Shown here: piece after piece, positions 54,146 to 63,553 of the stretch
Numbering within the stretch: the first letter of the stretch is position 1
Layout of the letters: each line of letters starts with the position of its first letter
Origin: Fallopia convolvulus
Lineage: Eukaryota > Streptophyta > Magnoliopsida > Caryophyllales > Polygonaceae
Assembly: GCA_964016875.1 (NCBI GenBank)
Contig: OZ024729.1
Location: 20,604,494 to 20,668,493, forward strand
Reading direction: 5' to 3'
Length of the DNA: 64,000 nt
The notes under the pieces: generated by a model
Seen by the model: the letters and a program-made list of their open reading frames with translations, nothing else
Databases searched by the model: none
Told to the model about the DNA's origin: nothing
Position numbers and translations under genes: made by a program

Positions 54146-56317
54146 CTATGGCTGTCTGGATGGCTTGGCACCATCCTCTAGGAGGATCTTATGCATACAT
54201 GTAGAGGGACTAATCCCTTTAATGTCTGCAATAGTCCAACCTAGAGCTGTCTTGTGCTCTTTCAATACCTGCACTAATTTTTCTTCTTGCTCCTTGGAAA
54301 GTTTGTTAGAAATAATGACAGGCAAAGTGTCACCATCTCCAAGAAAGGCATATTTTAAATGCTCAGGGAGCTGTTTAAGCTCAACTTCAGGTGCCTGTAC
54401 TACAAAAGGAAGCAACTTCTCGCTTGGGAGAGTTAGTGGTATGGGCCCAATGGCCAAAGCATCAGCAAGAGATTCACAACAAGCACTCAGATCAGCAAGG
54501 ATTTCATGATATCTATCAGGCAAATCACAATCCATGCATGAAGTTGTGACATCATTCTCTAACACATATTGTAATTCATCACCATAAGTAGCATCAAAGA
54601 CATCTTGCACAATGGGATCAATTACATCAATAGAACAAAGAGAATGGTCATCCTGGGGGTATTTTATAGCATTGTCCATACTATATTCAAATTTCTCCCC
54701 ATCAAACTCCATAGTTAGGACACCTTTACACATATCAATTTTTGTTCTAGCAGTTTTCATGAAAGTACGTCCTAACAGAATGGGTGCAGCATGCACATCA
54801 TGATCCATATCAAGCACATAAAAATCAGCAGGGAATATCAAATTATCAACCATGACAAGGACATCTTCAACAAGCCCTTTCGGGTAGACTGTAGACCTAT
54901 CAGCTAATTGAACAATAACACCAGTTTCATGCAAAGGTCCTAAACCTAGTGAAGTATAAACAGAATAAGGCATAACATTGATAGAAGCACCTAAATCAAG
55001 CATGGCTTTATCTATTTTAGTGTCTCCTATTATGCAGGGAATGCTGAACATGCCTGGATCACTGCACTTCTTAGGCATTCGCCTTTGAAATACAGCTGAG
55101 ACATGTTCACTAACCTTTACTTTCTGTTTCCCCTTTAATTTTTGGTTCCTCTTAATAGTGCACAACTCTTTCAGAAATTTAGCAAATCTAGGAACGCTTT
55201 TAATCAGATTGATCAAAGGGATATTTACCTCACACTTGGAAAACCTCTCAAAGATCTCCTTGTCGTTCTCTGGCTTCCTTGTGTCTTCCAGTCCTTCAGG
55301 AAAGGGAGGAGGTGGCTTCTGGGAAACCATGGAAGGGAAATCTGGACGAACATAGTGATCGTTGGAAACTGGAGTCTGGCTGTGATCGCCATCAGAAAGC
55401 CGCGATCGCGGTTCTTCAGATTTTCGGGAATCACCGCCACCGCGATCGCTGCCCGATGTAGACGCGATCGCGTCTTCAATTTTCTCAAATCCCGAGGCCT
55501 CAGTTAAGGGGCCGCGATCGCCGATGGTGGGGGCCGCGATCGCGGCCTCTTCAGCCGCGATCGCCTCTTGTTCTGGCGGCGATCGCGGTTCTTCCGATCT
55601 TTCGTCAATTTTCGGCAATTCTTTTCCACTTCGTAAAGCAATCGCACTCACATTCTCCCTAGGATTGATGGGTTGTGCTGGCAATTTTCTAGAATCTTTG
55701 GCCTCCAATTTACTCACTGCATTAGCCAATTGACTGATCTGAGTCTCCATATTCTTGATACTAGCTTGAGTAGTCTGTCCCATCTGTTCCACTGTAATAG
55801 CTAGCCTTGCAATCAACTCTTCAGCGTTCGATGAATTATTTTGGCTCTGAACTAGAGGTCTAGGGACATAAGGTTGCTTGGGTTGCTGATTTCCCCCTTG
55901 TTGATTATATTGAGGCTGATTTTGATTCCCATATCTCAGATTTGGATGATGTGCCCAGACTGGATTGTACGTATTAGAGTAGGGATCAAAACGAGGTCTA
56001 AGAGGTCCATAGCCTCCTAAAGCATTAACCTCAGCCTGAGGTTCCTGGAGTTGTGGACAGGCATCAGTAGGGTGAAGTGTATCAGCACAGACTTCACATG
56101 CCTTCAGTTGTTGAGGGGTTCCTTGCAGCATGAACCTCTTCATCATATCTTACAACTCCGCCATCTCAGCTTTTTTAACAGAAGAGGAGTCCATAGCATT
56201 GACTCCCTTAGCGCCAGTTCGTTTGTTGAATTGCCTTGAGTTCTCAGATAGCTTAGAAAAGAGCTCAAGGGCATCTGTTGTTGTCTTGTTCATCAGGCTT
56301 CCACCACAAGCTACATT
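54146..56317 (-). pseudogene. Gag (C-terminal part) and protease, element D
   Basis: Open for 666 codons to 54146. Upstream of 56146 the frame continues to the E insertion point through one TAA (after KKAEMAEL). Seen: ACGGSLMNKTTTDALELF (end of capsid region), intact CCHC knuckle CEVCADTLHPTDAC, Gln-rich linker, AIALRSGKELP block, GCGATCGC-bearing linker (55384-55592), capsid-to-PR words NIPLINLIKSVPRFAKFLKE, retropepsin MLDLGASINVMP and PILLGRTFMKT, then YAFLGDGDTLPVIIS before the stop at RRLNPP. Confidence 0.88.
55384..55592. repeat. GCGATCGC boxes in the Gag-PR linker, element D
   Basis: At least seven copies, including AGCCGCGATCGCGG, ACGCGATCGCG, GGGCCGCGATCGCCG and GGCCGCGATCGCGGCC, in about 210 bp of coding sequence, read in different phases relative to the codons. 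Confidence 0.9.
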
Positions 56318-56478
56318 TGATCGCTCTCGGATGCGAGGGTCAAGAGATACAATTTATAACCCGACCCCGTTGTAGTACGTGGTGGGTGTCGAACACTCGG
56401 GAAGTCTACTCGATTGATGTGCCTAGACACTAGGAAGCTGGAAAAGAGAGCTTAAAACAAAGGAAAACAAAGAGAACA

Positions 56479-56563
56479 GTCGGGACCGACACAGAGGTCA
56501 CGTCGGGCCCGATGTTGGCGACAAGAGGAAGTCGGGACCGACGTAGGGTAAGTCGGGCCCGAG
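56479..56563. repeat. TCGGGACCGA / TCGGGCCCGA boxes near the LTR end, element E
   Basis: AGTCGGGACCGAC, CGTCGGGCCCGATG, AGTCGGGACCGACG and AGTCGGGCCCGAGG alternate within 85 bp. The same four recur in the 5' LTR (63863-63948). Confidence 0.9.
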
Positions 56564-57202
56564 GTAGCTGGGTTTGTCGAACTTCAAAGATTAAAAGTAG
56601 ATCTTGGGCTTTTGGGTTCCTTCTCTAGTAGATTAAGGCTTATCCACCCCAATTCAAGCAATGAGTGATGATCGGACTAGGATCGAGTGCTTTCGCCCTC
56701 GTTCCAACCACATCTACACCTCGATCCATGGGGAGATCCCCTTCGAAGCAAGGTCTTGAGATTGACACATGTTCACTTTCGCTACTTTGCCAATCTCAAG
56801 CCTTGATTCCCAACTTTCGCAAGGAATTGTAGCTCTATGTAGAGTGGGTTCCTTAGATCAAACACTCAAGGCTATGGAATTGGGGTTTCTAGCCTAAACC
56901 TAGCTAGGGTTTTCCCCCATAACCCAAGATCAAGGAGATCTACTCCGTGTGACAAGCAAAGAAAGCAATCAAATCAAAAGGGAAAGCAATCATCATAATC
57001 AATCTCAAAACAAAGCAAAGTTTCATTCAAATCCAAAGCAATCCACAAATTCAAATCAAAGGTTTTCAAATCCACAAGAACAAAGCAAATCAAAGTAAAT
57101 CTACCAACAAAACCTATCAAGACTTCCTCCCTTGGCCGATTCTCTCTCTCTTCCTTCTCCTCTCCTTCCTCCTTGCTCTCCAAGAATCCTCTTGGCTCCC
57201 TT

Positions 57203-57492
57203 GGAACCCCCTTTTTGTGTGTGTGTGAGAACCCCCCTTTTTGTGAGAGAGAACCCCCTTTTTTTGTGAGAGAGAACCCCCCTTTTTGTGAGAGAGAACC
57301 CCCCTTTTTGTGAGAGAGAACCCCCCTTTTTTGTGAGAGAGAACCCCCCTTTTTGTGAGAGAGAACCCCCCTTTTTGTGAGAGAGAACCCCCTTTTTTTG
57401 TGAGAGAGAACCCCCCTTTTTGTGAGAGAGAACCCCCCTTTTTGTGAGAGAGAACCCCCCTTTTTTTGTGAGAGAGAACCCCCCTTTTTGTG
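57203..57492 (-). repeat. Minisatellite of about 12 units with G5-G6 runs
   Basis: Sense (minus) strand unit AAAAAGGGGGGTTCTCTCTC plus AC, 22-24 bp, with length changes only in the A and G runs. It begins about where transcription should start, 15-30 bp past the TATA box. The 148- and 127-codon frames across it are by-products of the repeat. Confidence 0.92.
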
Positions 57493-57579
57493 GAAGACAA
57501 GAGGGCCTTTTATAGATTAGATGAGGGGCAAAAGTGGAAGTCCACAAATTCGTGCCTTGGAGCCCAAGTAGTCCAGTGA

Positions 57580-57684
57580 CCGACTCGGACCGACACGGAG
57601 GACCTCGGGCCCGAGTTACTGTGCATCTCGGTCCGAGGTTGGAGACTTCAAAGTCGGGCCCGATGTGGTTGCAACTCGGTCCTG
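57580..57684. repeat. Palindromic boxes upstream of the LTR TATA box, element E
   Basis: ACTCGGACCGAC, CCTCGGGCCCGAGT, TCTCGGTCCGAGG and AGTCGGGCCCGATG, 65-170 bp upstream of the TATA box. Confidence 0.85.
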
Positions 57685-57972
57685 ACCTCGTTCCACCTTC
57701 TTCTTTGTTGGCTTCTCTTGTTCTTCTTCATGGCTTGCTTCTCTCTTTCCCGCTTTAACTCGACCTTTGCTCCATGTCTCGACCCTCCTTCAAATCAATC
57801 CTTGATTCATGCCAGATTACCTACAAAACACATAAAATGTGCGTAGTCTCCGAATCTCATAGAAATACGGGAACTAGGCTAAAAAGGAACAAAACGCACA
57901 AGAAAAGGGGAAAAAGAAACATATTTACAAAGGAAATTACATATGAAAACACCACCAAATAGAGAGACATCA

Positions 57973-58009
57973 AAATACCCCATACTTAAACTTGCTTGTC
58001 CTCAAGCAA
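57973..58009 (-). promoter_or_regulatory. Hairpin and polypurine tract, element E
   Basis: Minus strand TTGCTTGAGGACAAGCAA then AAGTATGGGGTATTT before the LTR start. Confidence 0.85.
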
Positions 58010-59690
58010 TAACAATGTAAGCAAGACCGAAACATAATCTTCAAGTAAAGCCTCGTATGAAAACACATTTTAAGCACAAGTGATCGATATTCAAGCAAGA
58101 TTACATCATCACACATGATTAAGTGTTCCAAGGAATAAAGTCAATGCAACTAAGCCTCACTTTAGGGATATGTGAATGTGTATCACTCATCATGTGTTTG
58201 GGTTTAGCAATGAACACTCAAGCTCAAAAATCATGCAAGTAAGGACTTTACTATTGAAGCTAATATCACCAATTCCTCCACCTAGAGATGCCTAATGCAA
58301 AGTACACAAAGAATTTCGAACTTGGCTCAATGGAGGTCCTCAAAGAGGTTCCATTCGGCCGGGTTGTAATGGGGCTTTTGGTATTTTTCAAGGTGGGAAT
58401 TATTTGGTCTTGTGGTGCTTACAATGGGGATTGAACAACTCTCACCAACTTCACCAAATTCCACAATTACTTTCACACCCACCCAAAAGACTTAACATTT
58501 TCCTTTCAACCCAAAATTTCACTTAACATTCCACTTCATCTTTGCTCGTATGCTTTTTTTTGGATTTTTCAACACTTTCTACATTTGGACCGACTTTCTT
58601 ATGACATCGGGCCCGATGTTGCTTGTAACTCGGTCGGACCCTTTTCTTCACTTAAGCTCTTTGCTTTATTCCACCTTACATTTCCAACATTTTCTTTCAT
58701 TCTTTTCTTTCTTTTTTCATTTTTGTACAACAAAGATGCACTACCCACATGATTCATAACACCATTCTTTGCCCTTAAACCCAAGAGAATCTCAACTCTT
58801 CAAATACAATCCCAACCTCTCTTCTAAAGTCCAATCCCATAAGGGTCAAGTCATATAAGGCTAGGAATAATATTTTTGAGGAGTTTCAAACAAAGGCTTA
58901 GGCTAGAACGGGGCTACAAACAAAGGATTATCTTCATGGTAGGATATGGAACATTTATGTGACTAAAAGAACAAAGTTCAAAATCAATGTGACAATGCTA
59001 GGACAAATCTCATGACGGTCTTGGAAAATAGATAAACACCGCAATAGCAAGTTTTACTAAGCATGAATGAGCTAATCACACAAGAAAAATGAGGGATATG
59101 CAAATATGAACAAACATCCCTAAAATGGCCAAAAATCAATCTCACAAGGGTCACTCATACCTAGTTGCATAAGAACTCATCCTAGAACTCACATGTTCAA
59201 TAAAACAAGCAAGATATCATGATCACATCAAAAGCAACATCATTTTTAGAGGCTAAACTATCCAAAAATATGCAAAGGAATTTACATGCTCACATCATCA
59301 TTAGCTTTTATTTTGGCAATCTAAGATGGGAATTTCTAGTCCAAAATCTACAAAACACAAAATCTTTTTGTTGTTTTCAACACAATTTTTCAATTTTTAT
59401 GGATTTTTGCAAAAAATTTCTCTAAAACCAAAAGCTAATCCATTCAAGACCAAATTAATCATCCGTGTCATTCCACAAACCAATAAGCAAACATCCCAAA
59501 TACAAACTAGAAACACAAACTAAATATCCTCAAAATATTAAACAAACATAAACAAGTGAAATCATGAACACACTTACCCCCACCTCATACTCAAAATTTT
59601 GATGTCCCCATCAAACAAGGAAATCAAAACTTAAAAGCAAGAGAGAAGAGTATGAAAAGCTCACAATTTCTTATTCTTCAATGGCATGTA
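58010..59690 (-). other. Element E 3' noncoding region
   Basis: No gene. Contains CAACCCGGCCGAATGGAA (near 58360), a TCGGGCCCGA cluster (58586-58640), and hairpin GATG-GGGA-CATC (59601-59612) followed by GAGTATGAGGTGGGGG. Confidence 0.7.
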
Positions 59691-59695
59691 TAGGA

Positions 59696-59989
59696 TCAAT
59701 CGAAGGGGTTGTCACGTCTACGTCCTCTTTGGAGCCTTTCTTGCCGCTCCCTCTCGTACACTTGTTCTTGGTAGAAGTCTTGTGGTGGTGGTTGAAGTTG
59801 AGGCTCCGGGCGTGTCCATTGGTCCTCACGGGAAGGGAAGTTCCCGCTCATCCACGTGTTGTAGCTATCTTGGACCCGCCACCTTTGGTCTTCCACCTCC
59901 CTAAGCTCCTCTACTTCTCGTCTAGTGTATCCGAGGGCCCGGTTCATCTCTTGTTGGCTAGCTTGGAAAGAGCTTTGTTGTTGAAGCAT
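59696..59989 (-). CDS. Small coiled-coil ORF in the env-like position, element E
   Basis: 97 codons, MLQQQSSFQASQQEMNRAL onwards, rich in Glu, Arg and Gln with heptad-like spacing, then a Pro/Gln stretch and a basic end. The layout recalls the last part of the env-like protein of B (QMQQLHLQQ then RMDRWE), but similarity is weak. The globular env-like domain is absent. It could be a remnant or a small protein; upstream a TATA-like TTAAATACTATCCCC (about 60190) could drive it. Coding status uncertain. Confidence 0.4.
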   Translation of the reverse strand: MLQQQSSFQASQQEMNRALGYTRREVEELREVEDQRWRVQDSYNTWMSGNFPSREDQWTRPEPQLQPPPQDFYQEQVYERERQERLQRGRRRDNPFD

Positions 59990-60248
59990 TTGTTGGAAAG
60001 AGTGTTCGAAATTTCTACTTGGAATCGGGTTAGGGAGGCCTTTTCGTGGTTGGATCGAGATGAAGAGGGCAGGGTGGTGGATCGAGTATGGTGATGAAGG
60101 GCGGCCGACTTTGAGAGTGTTTGAGGGGGATGGGTTGTATTTTGGGAATGGTAGTTGATATGAAGATGGTAGGTAGGTGGGGGATAGTATTTAATGGGGG
60201 AAAGGGACAAATTAGGTCAAGGGCAAAATTGGCATTCCAACTAGTCAA

Positions 60249-60313
60249 ATCGGGTTGGACCGACTTCATAGACCGACGTCCCTATGTCGAGCCCGACTTA
60301 CCTGGGCTCGATG
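60249..60313. repeat. Palindrome-like boxes upstream of the internal promoter, element E
   Basis: GGACCGACTTC, AGACCGACGTCC, TGTCGAGCCCGAC and GGGCTCGATG within 65 bp. Matches the placement of 24004-24042 in B. Confidence 0.7.
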
Positions 60314-60518
60314 TGGGAGTATTCGGGCCACCAATTTTACTCCATCCTCTTGCAACTTCTTTCTCATATTTCCATTTAAATATTTCACCTCAAATCCTAC
60401 ACAACTTTGAAGAATGCACGACACCATAAATCCACAAAACACTAGATAGAGATTGGTTAGGGAAAAGCTAGGCTAAACTAAGAAAATCAAACTAAAGTTA
60501 CGAGAAGAAAGCTACTAG

Positions 60519-60536
60519 CTCGGGTTGCCTCCCGAG
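60519..60536 (-). promoter_or_regulatory. Conserved GGGAGGCAACCC hairpin, element E
   Basis: CTCGGGAGGCAACCCGAG on the minus strand, just after the Gag-PR stop. The outer stem equals that of D. Confidence 0.78.
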
Positions 60537-60555
60537 AAGCGCTCGTTTAGAGTCA

Positions 60556-63549
60556 CTAGCTTGACTTCCTAACCTCAACCTTATGGCGGGTGAAACACGG
60601 TGAATTGCTCGCCTTGTTATGCCCATTCCCATTGCCTTCATACCCATAAAACCACCAACGATGGTCTATATAGGCATGGCTATCCGGTCTCAGGCCTCTC
60701 TCATCATACTCCTCCAACGGATGAGATTTCTTCTCCTTACTTGCTCCATCATGTTCCTCTTTTCCTACACCAAAGTTATCCAAAGAATTCCTAGGAGATT
60801 CTACCAATTCATCTTTCAAGTCACTAAGGCAAATGTAGGAGTCTCCTAAGTCATCTTTCAAATCACTTAAACAAATGCAGGAATCAAAAGTTTGGGAAGA
60901 ATTGTGGTCATCACCAACATCAAAAGGATATAAGTAAGGATACTCTTCATTTCTCCTTGGGCTAGCATTGATCCTTGACTCATCTTGATCCTCAATTTGC
61001 TCCAACAACTCCCTTGCTTGTATTTGTTTATTGAACCCTTCATCACTTCTCAACACAACGACCTCTCTAGCAACTTCCACTTCTTCACCTTTTCTCTTAG
61101 CACTCTCTTCAAGTTTGAGGATAGCCAAGGCGTCCGGCTCATTCAAGGCCTTGTTGAAGTGAAAATCGACCTTTTCTTCACCAATCTCAAAGGAAACCTT
61201 GCCGTTTTTGACATCAAACCTTGCCCCCGCCGTAGCTAAGAATGGTCTTCCTAAGATTATTGGGACCAAGGGATCCTCATGCATGTCCAAGATCACGAAA
61301 TCATCGGGGACAAAGTACTTTCCAACTCGCACCGGAACGTCATCCAATATTCCCTTAGCCTTGATGATGGAACCGTCGGCCATAGTTAGGGACATATCGG
61401 CCGGCTCCATTTCACCCAAATTTGCTCTTCTCCAAATGCTAGCGGGCATCACCGAAACACTCGCCCCAAGGTCACATAAGGCTTGGAAATTTTGAGACCC
61501 CACACCAATGGTTATAGCAAAGCGACCGGGATCTCCTAGCTTTTGTGGTAACTCCAAGGTCTTGACTTCATCTTGGATTTCCACTATGGACCTCTTCTTG
61601 CTCAAAATCTCCTTTAAAAACTTGGCATAAGATGGCATCTCACTCAATGCATCGGTGAACGGGATAGAGATGTTCAAGCCTTGCAAGAGTTTGAGAAACC
61701 TCTTGAACTTGTTCTCAACAACATCTTTCGGCTTCTTTGAGGGATATGGAAGAATCGTTGCACCTTGAATCTTGCTTGGATCAACTTCTTTGGACTTCCC
61801 TACTTCATTTGCAACACTTCCTGGTTGGACCGACTTGGGCACCATGTCGGGCCCGAGGTTGTGAATCTCGGTCCTGGGCAGAGGGGTTGGATCGAGGTCT
61901 GTGTACGTCGGTCCCGAGTTGCTCTCGACCTCGGTCCGTGGTGAAGGAGTCGGTCTTCTTGCTGGGTCGACTTCGGGGAACGTCGGACCCGACTTGCTGG
62001 GTAAGTTGGTCCGACTCTCTTCATTCTTCTTAGGCACGTGTGGCTCGGGTAGGTTTCGGCCACTTCTCAATCCAATTGCCCGGACTTCATTTTGATTGTT
62101 TTGAGCTCGAGGATTCTCCTCGGGTCGGCCCGGAAGTCTCCCATTCTCTCTCGGGGCTTGAGCCGCAATTTGAGCAAATTGATTGTCGACTTGCCTCCTC
62201 CATGCACCAAACTCATTGAATTGGGTCCTCATCTCCTTGAACCCATCTCTCATCTCTTGAGCAAATGTTTGTAACTCATTGAATCCCGGTGGTCTATATG
62301 GTGGTGGTGGCGCCCTTGGCTCGTTTTGGTTGAAATTGTTGTTGTAGCCTTGAGCTTGACCGTTGTTCCACCGGCCATTGCCACCATTGTTGAAATTGCC
62401 TCTTCCACCGAAATTTCCTCGAACATAGTTTGCCTCCTCAATTCGCTCGGCCAAGCGCACTTGGCTCTCATTCGGACAAACTTGTGTAGCATGTGCAAAG
62501 GATCCACACTCCTCACAAGCTCTAGCATTTTGCTTGTAGTAGTGGACTTGCCTCTTAAGCTTGCTCACTTCACCTTCAAGGAATTGGAGCTTCACATCCC
62601 TATCAATGTCTTCTCCCTTTGGATCATATAACTTCCTTGCACCTTCACCTTGAACTTTCACCTCCTTGCTAGCTTGACTCACCCCATACATGGCCTCATA
62701 ATCGGATAGCTTGTCAAGTAGCTCCCAAGCTTGATCCGGTGTCAAGTCTATGAACCCACAATCGGTGTGGAGATTGAGCTTGTCCTTCGTTACCGGATTG
62801 ATGCCTTGGAAAAAGATGTCTTGAAGCACATATGGTTGTTGGCCATGAGTAGGACATTGGCGCAACATCTCCTTGAAACGGTCCCATGCTTCGAAGAGGG
62901 GCTCATTCGGACCTTGTTGAAAGCTTGCAATCTTCCTTCTTAACTCGGTTGTCTTTGAGGGCGGGAAGAACTTCATCAAGAAAGCATCATAGAGTGTCTT
63001 CCAAGTTGTGATTGACCTAGGAGCTTGGCTCTCGAGCCAATGTGTGGCCTTGCCCCCAAGTGACCATTTGAACGCCTTTAGAAGCACATACTCCAATGTC
63101 TCCTCGTCGGTGGAGATCGTCTCACACATATCCACAAATCGTTTAACATGCTCTATGGGACACTCATGTGGACGGCCCTCGAATTGATCACGCTTGATGA
63201 GGGAGATGAATTGTGTCTTGATCTCAAAATTCTTGGCAACCTCGGGAAGCGCAATAGCCGGCTCGGGTACCCTCAACTCCGGATGCATGTATTGGCGTGC
63301 ATTCCGGGGTAGAGCGTTGAGTTGAGCCTCGGCTCTCATCCGTTGCTCCCGTTCTCTTCTTGCCACCTCCTCTTGATTGTCCCTCTCAAGTTGCAATCTA
63401 GCCATTTCGGCCCTAAGTTGAGCCAACTCCTCATCAACATGGAGAGCTTGATTCTCCATCCTTTTCCTTCTTCGGGCTTCTTTGAGAATACTTTCCGGAT
63501 CACTCACAAACTCAAGCTCAAGTGTCCCTCGGGAGGAACGAGCTAGCAT
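60556..63549 (-). CDS. Gag-protease, element E (no stop, 997 residues)
   Basis: The frame is open further upstream, but the ATG at 63549 (MLARSSRGTLELEF) is chosen because it lies just after a predicted splice acceptor and matches the starts in A and C. Seen: a coiled coil at about 30-80; capsid at about 90-310 with FISLIKRDQFEGRPHE, LEYVLLKAFKWSLGGKATH, LMKFFPPSKTTELRRK and LQDIFFQGINP; an intact CCHC knuckle (CEECGSFAHATQVC); an Asn/Gly-rich stretch with FGGRGNFNNGGNGRWNN; the GRLPGRPEENPRAQ block; a variable linker with family boxes (61825-62011); retropepsin near 690 with CDLGASVSVMPA and PIILGRPFLATAGA; and a long acidic tail with a repeated CLSDLKD word. Role: particle assembly and maturation. 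No RT or INT follows. Confidence 0.92.
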   Translation of the reverse strand: MLARSSRGTLELEFVSDPESILKEARRRKRMENQALHVDEELAQLRAEMARLQLERDNQEEVARREREQRMRAEAQLNALPRNARQYMHPELRVPEPAIALPEVAKNFEIKTQFISLIKRDQFEGRPHECPIEHVKRFVDMCETISTDEETLEYVLLKAFKWSLGGKATHWLESQAPRSITTWKTLYDAFLMKFFPPSKTTELRRKIASFQQGPNEPLFEAWDRFKEMLRQCPTHGQQPYVLQDIFFQGINPVTKDKLNLHTDCGFIDLTPDQAWELLDKLSDYEAMYGVSQASKEVKVQGEGARKLYDPKGEDIDRDVKLQFLEGEVSKLKRQVHYYKQNARACEECGSFAHATQVCPNESQVRLAERIEEANYVRGNFGGRGNFNNGGNGRWNNGQAQGYNNNFNQNEPRAPPPPYRPPGFNELQTFAQEMRDGFKEMRTQFNEFGAWRRQVDNQFAQIAAQAPRENGRLPGRPEENPRAQNNQNEVRAIGLRSGRNLPEPHVPKKNEESRTNLPSKSGPTFPEVDPARRPTPSPRTEVESNSGPTYTDLDPTPLPRTEIHNLGPDMVPKSVQPGSVANEVGKSKEVDPSKIQGATILPYPSKKPKDVVENKFKRFLKLLQGLNISIPFTDALSEMPSYAKFLKEILSKKRSIVEIQDEVKTLELPQKLGDPGRFAITIGVGSQNFQALCDLGASVSVMPASIWRRANLGEMEPADMSLTMADGSIIKAKGILDDVPVRVGKYFVPDDFVILDMHEDPLVPIILGRPFLATAGARFDVKNGKVSFEIGEEKVDFHFNKALNEPDALAILKLEESAKRKGEEVEVAREVVVLRSDEGFNKQIQARELLEQIEDQDESRINASPRRNEEYPYLYPFDVGDDHNSSQTFDSCICLSDLKDDLGDSYICLSDLKDELVESPRNSLDNFGVGKEEHDGASKEKKSHPLEEYDERGLRPDSHAYIDHRWWFYGYEGNGNGHNKASNSPCFTRHKVEVRKSS
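61825..62011. repeat. Palindromic boxes in the Gag-PR linker, element E
   Basis: TGTCGGGCCCGAGG, CGTCGGTCCCGAG, CCTCGGTCCG and CGTCGGACCCGAC, with further half boxes, in coding sequence for the Pro/Thr-rich linker. Confidence 0.85.
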
Positions 63550-63553
63550 ACAC

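Larger units (their letters stand above)
47119..56317 (-). mobile_element. Element D: Athila-like with pol and env-like ORF, cut by element E
   Basis: Order on the minus strand: Gag (from 56317; its N-terminus lies beyond E, outside the window), PR, RT, RNase H, INT, GGGAGGCAACCC hairpin, noncoding region, env-like ORF, hairpin-AAGTATGGGG module, polypurine tract, 3' LTR (47119-48336). Family motif CGCGATCGCG. Possible left TSD ATCGT (47114-47118) cannot be paired here. Confidence 0.88.
56318..57972 (-). mobile_element. 3' LTR of element E
   Basis: 1655 bp, TGATGTCTCTC ... GAGAGCGATCA on the minus strand. TATA box CTATAAAAGG at 57506-57515. A G-run minisatellite follows the TATA box in the direction of transcription. 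Confidence 0.9.

Noticed and set aside
47988..55592. Bacterial (cyanobacterial) DNA because GCGATCGC equals the HIP1 palindrome
   Set aside because: All copies lie inside element D, a plant Athila-like retrotransposon; the match is most likely coincidence.
57101..57547. 148- and 127-codon repeat proteins (LSHKKGG words)
   Set aside because: They are translations of the G-run minisatellite in two frames of an LTR.
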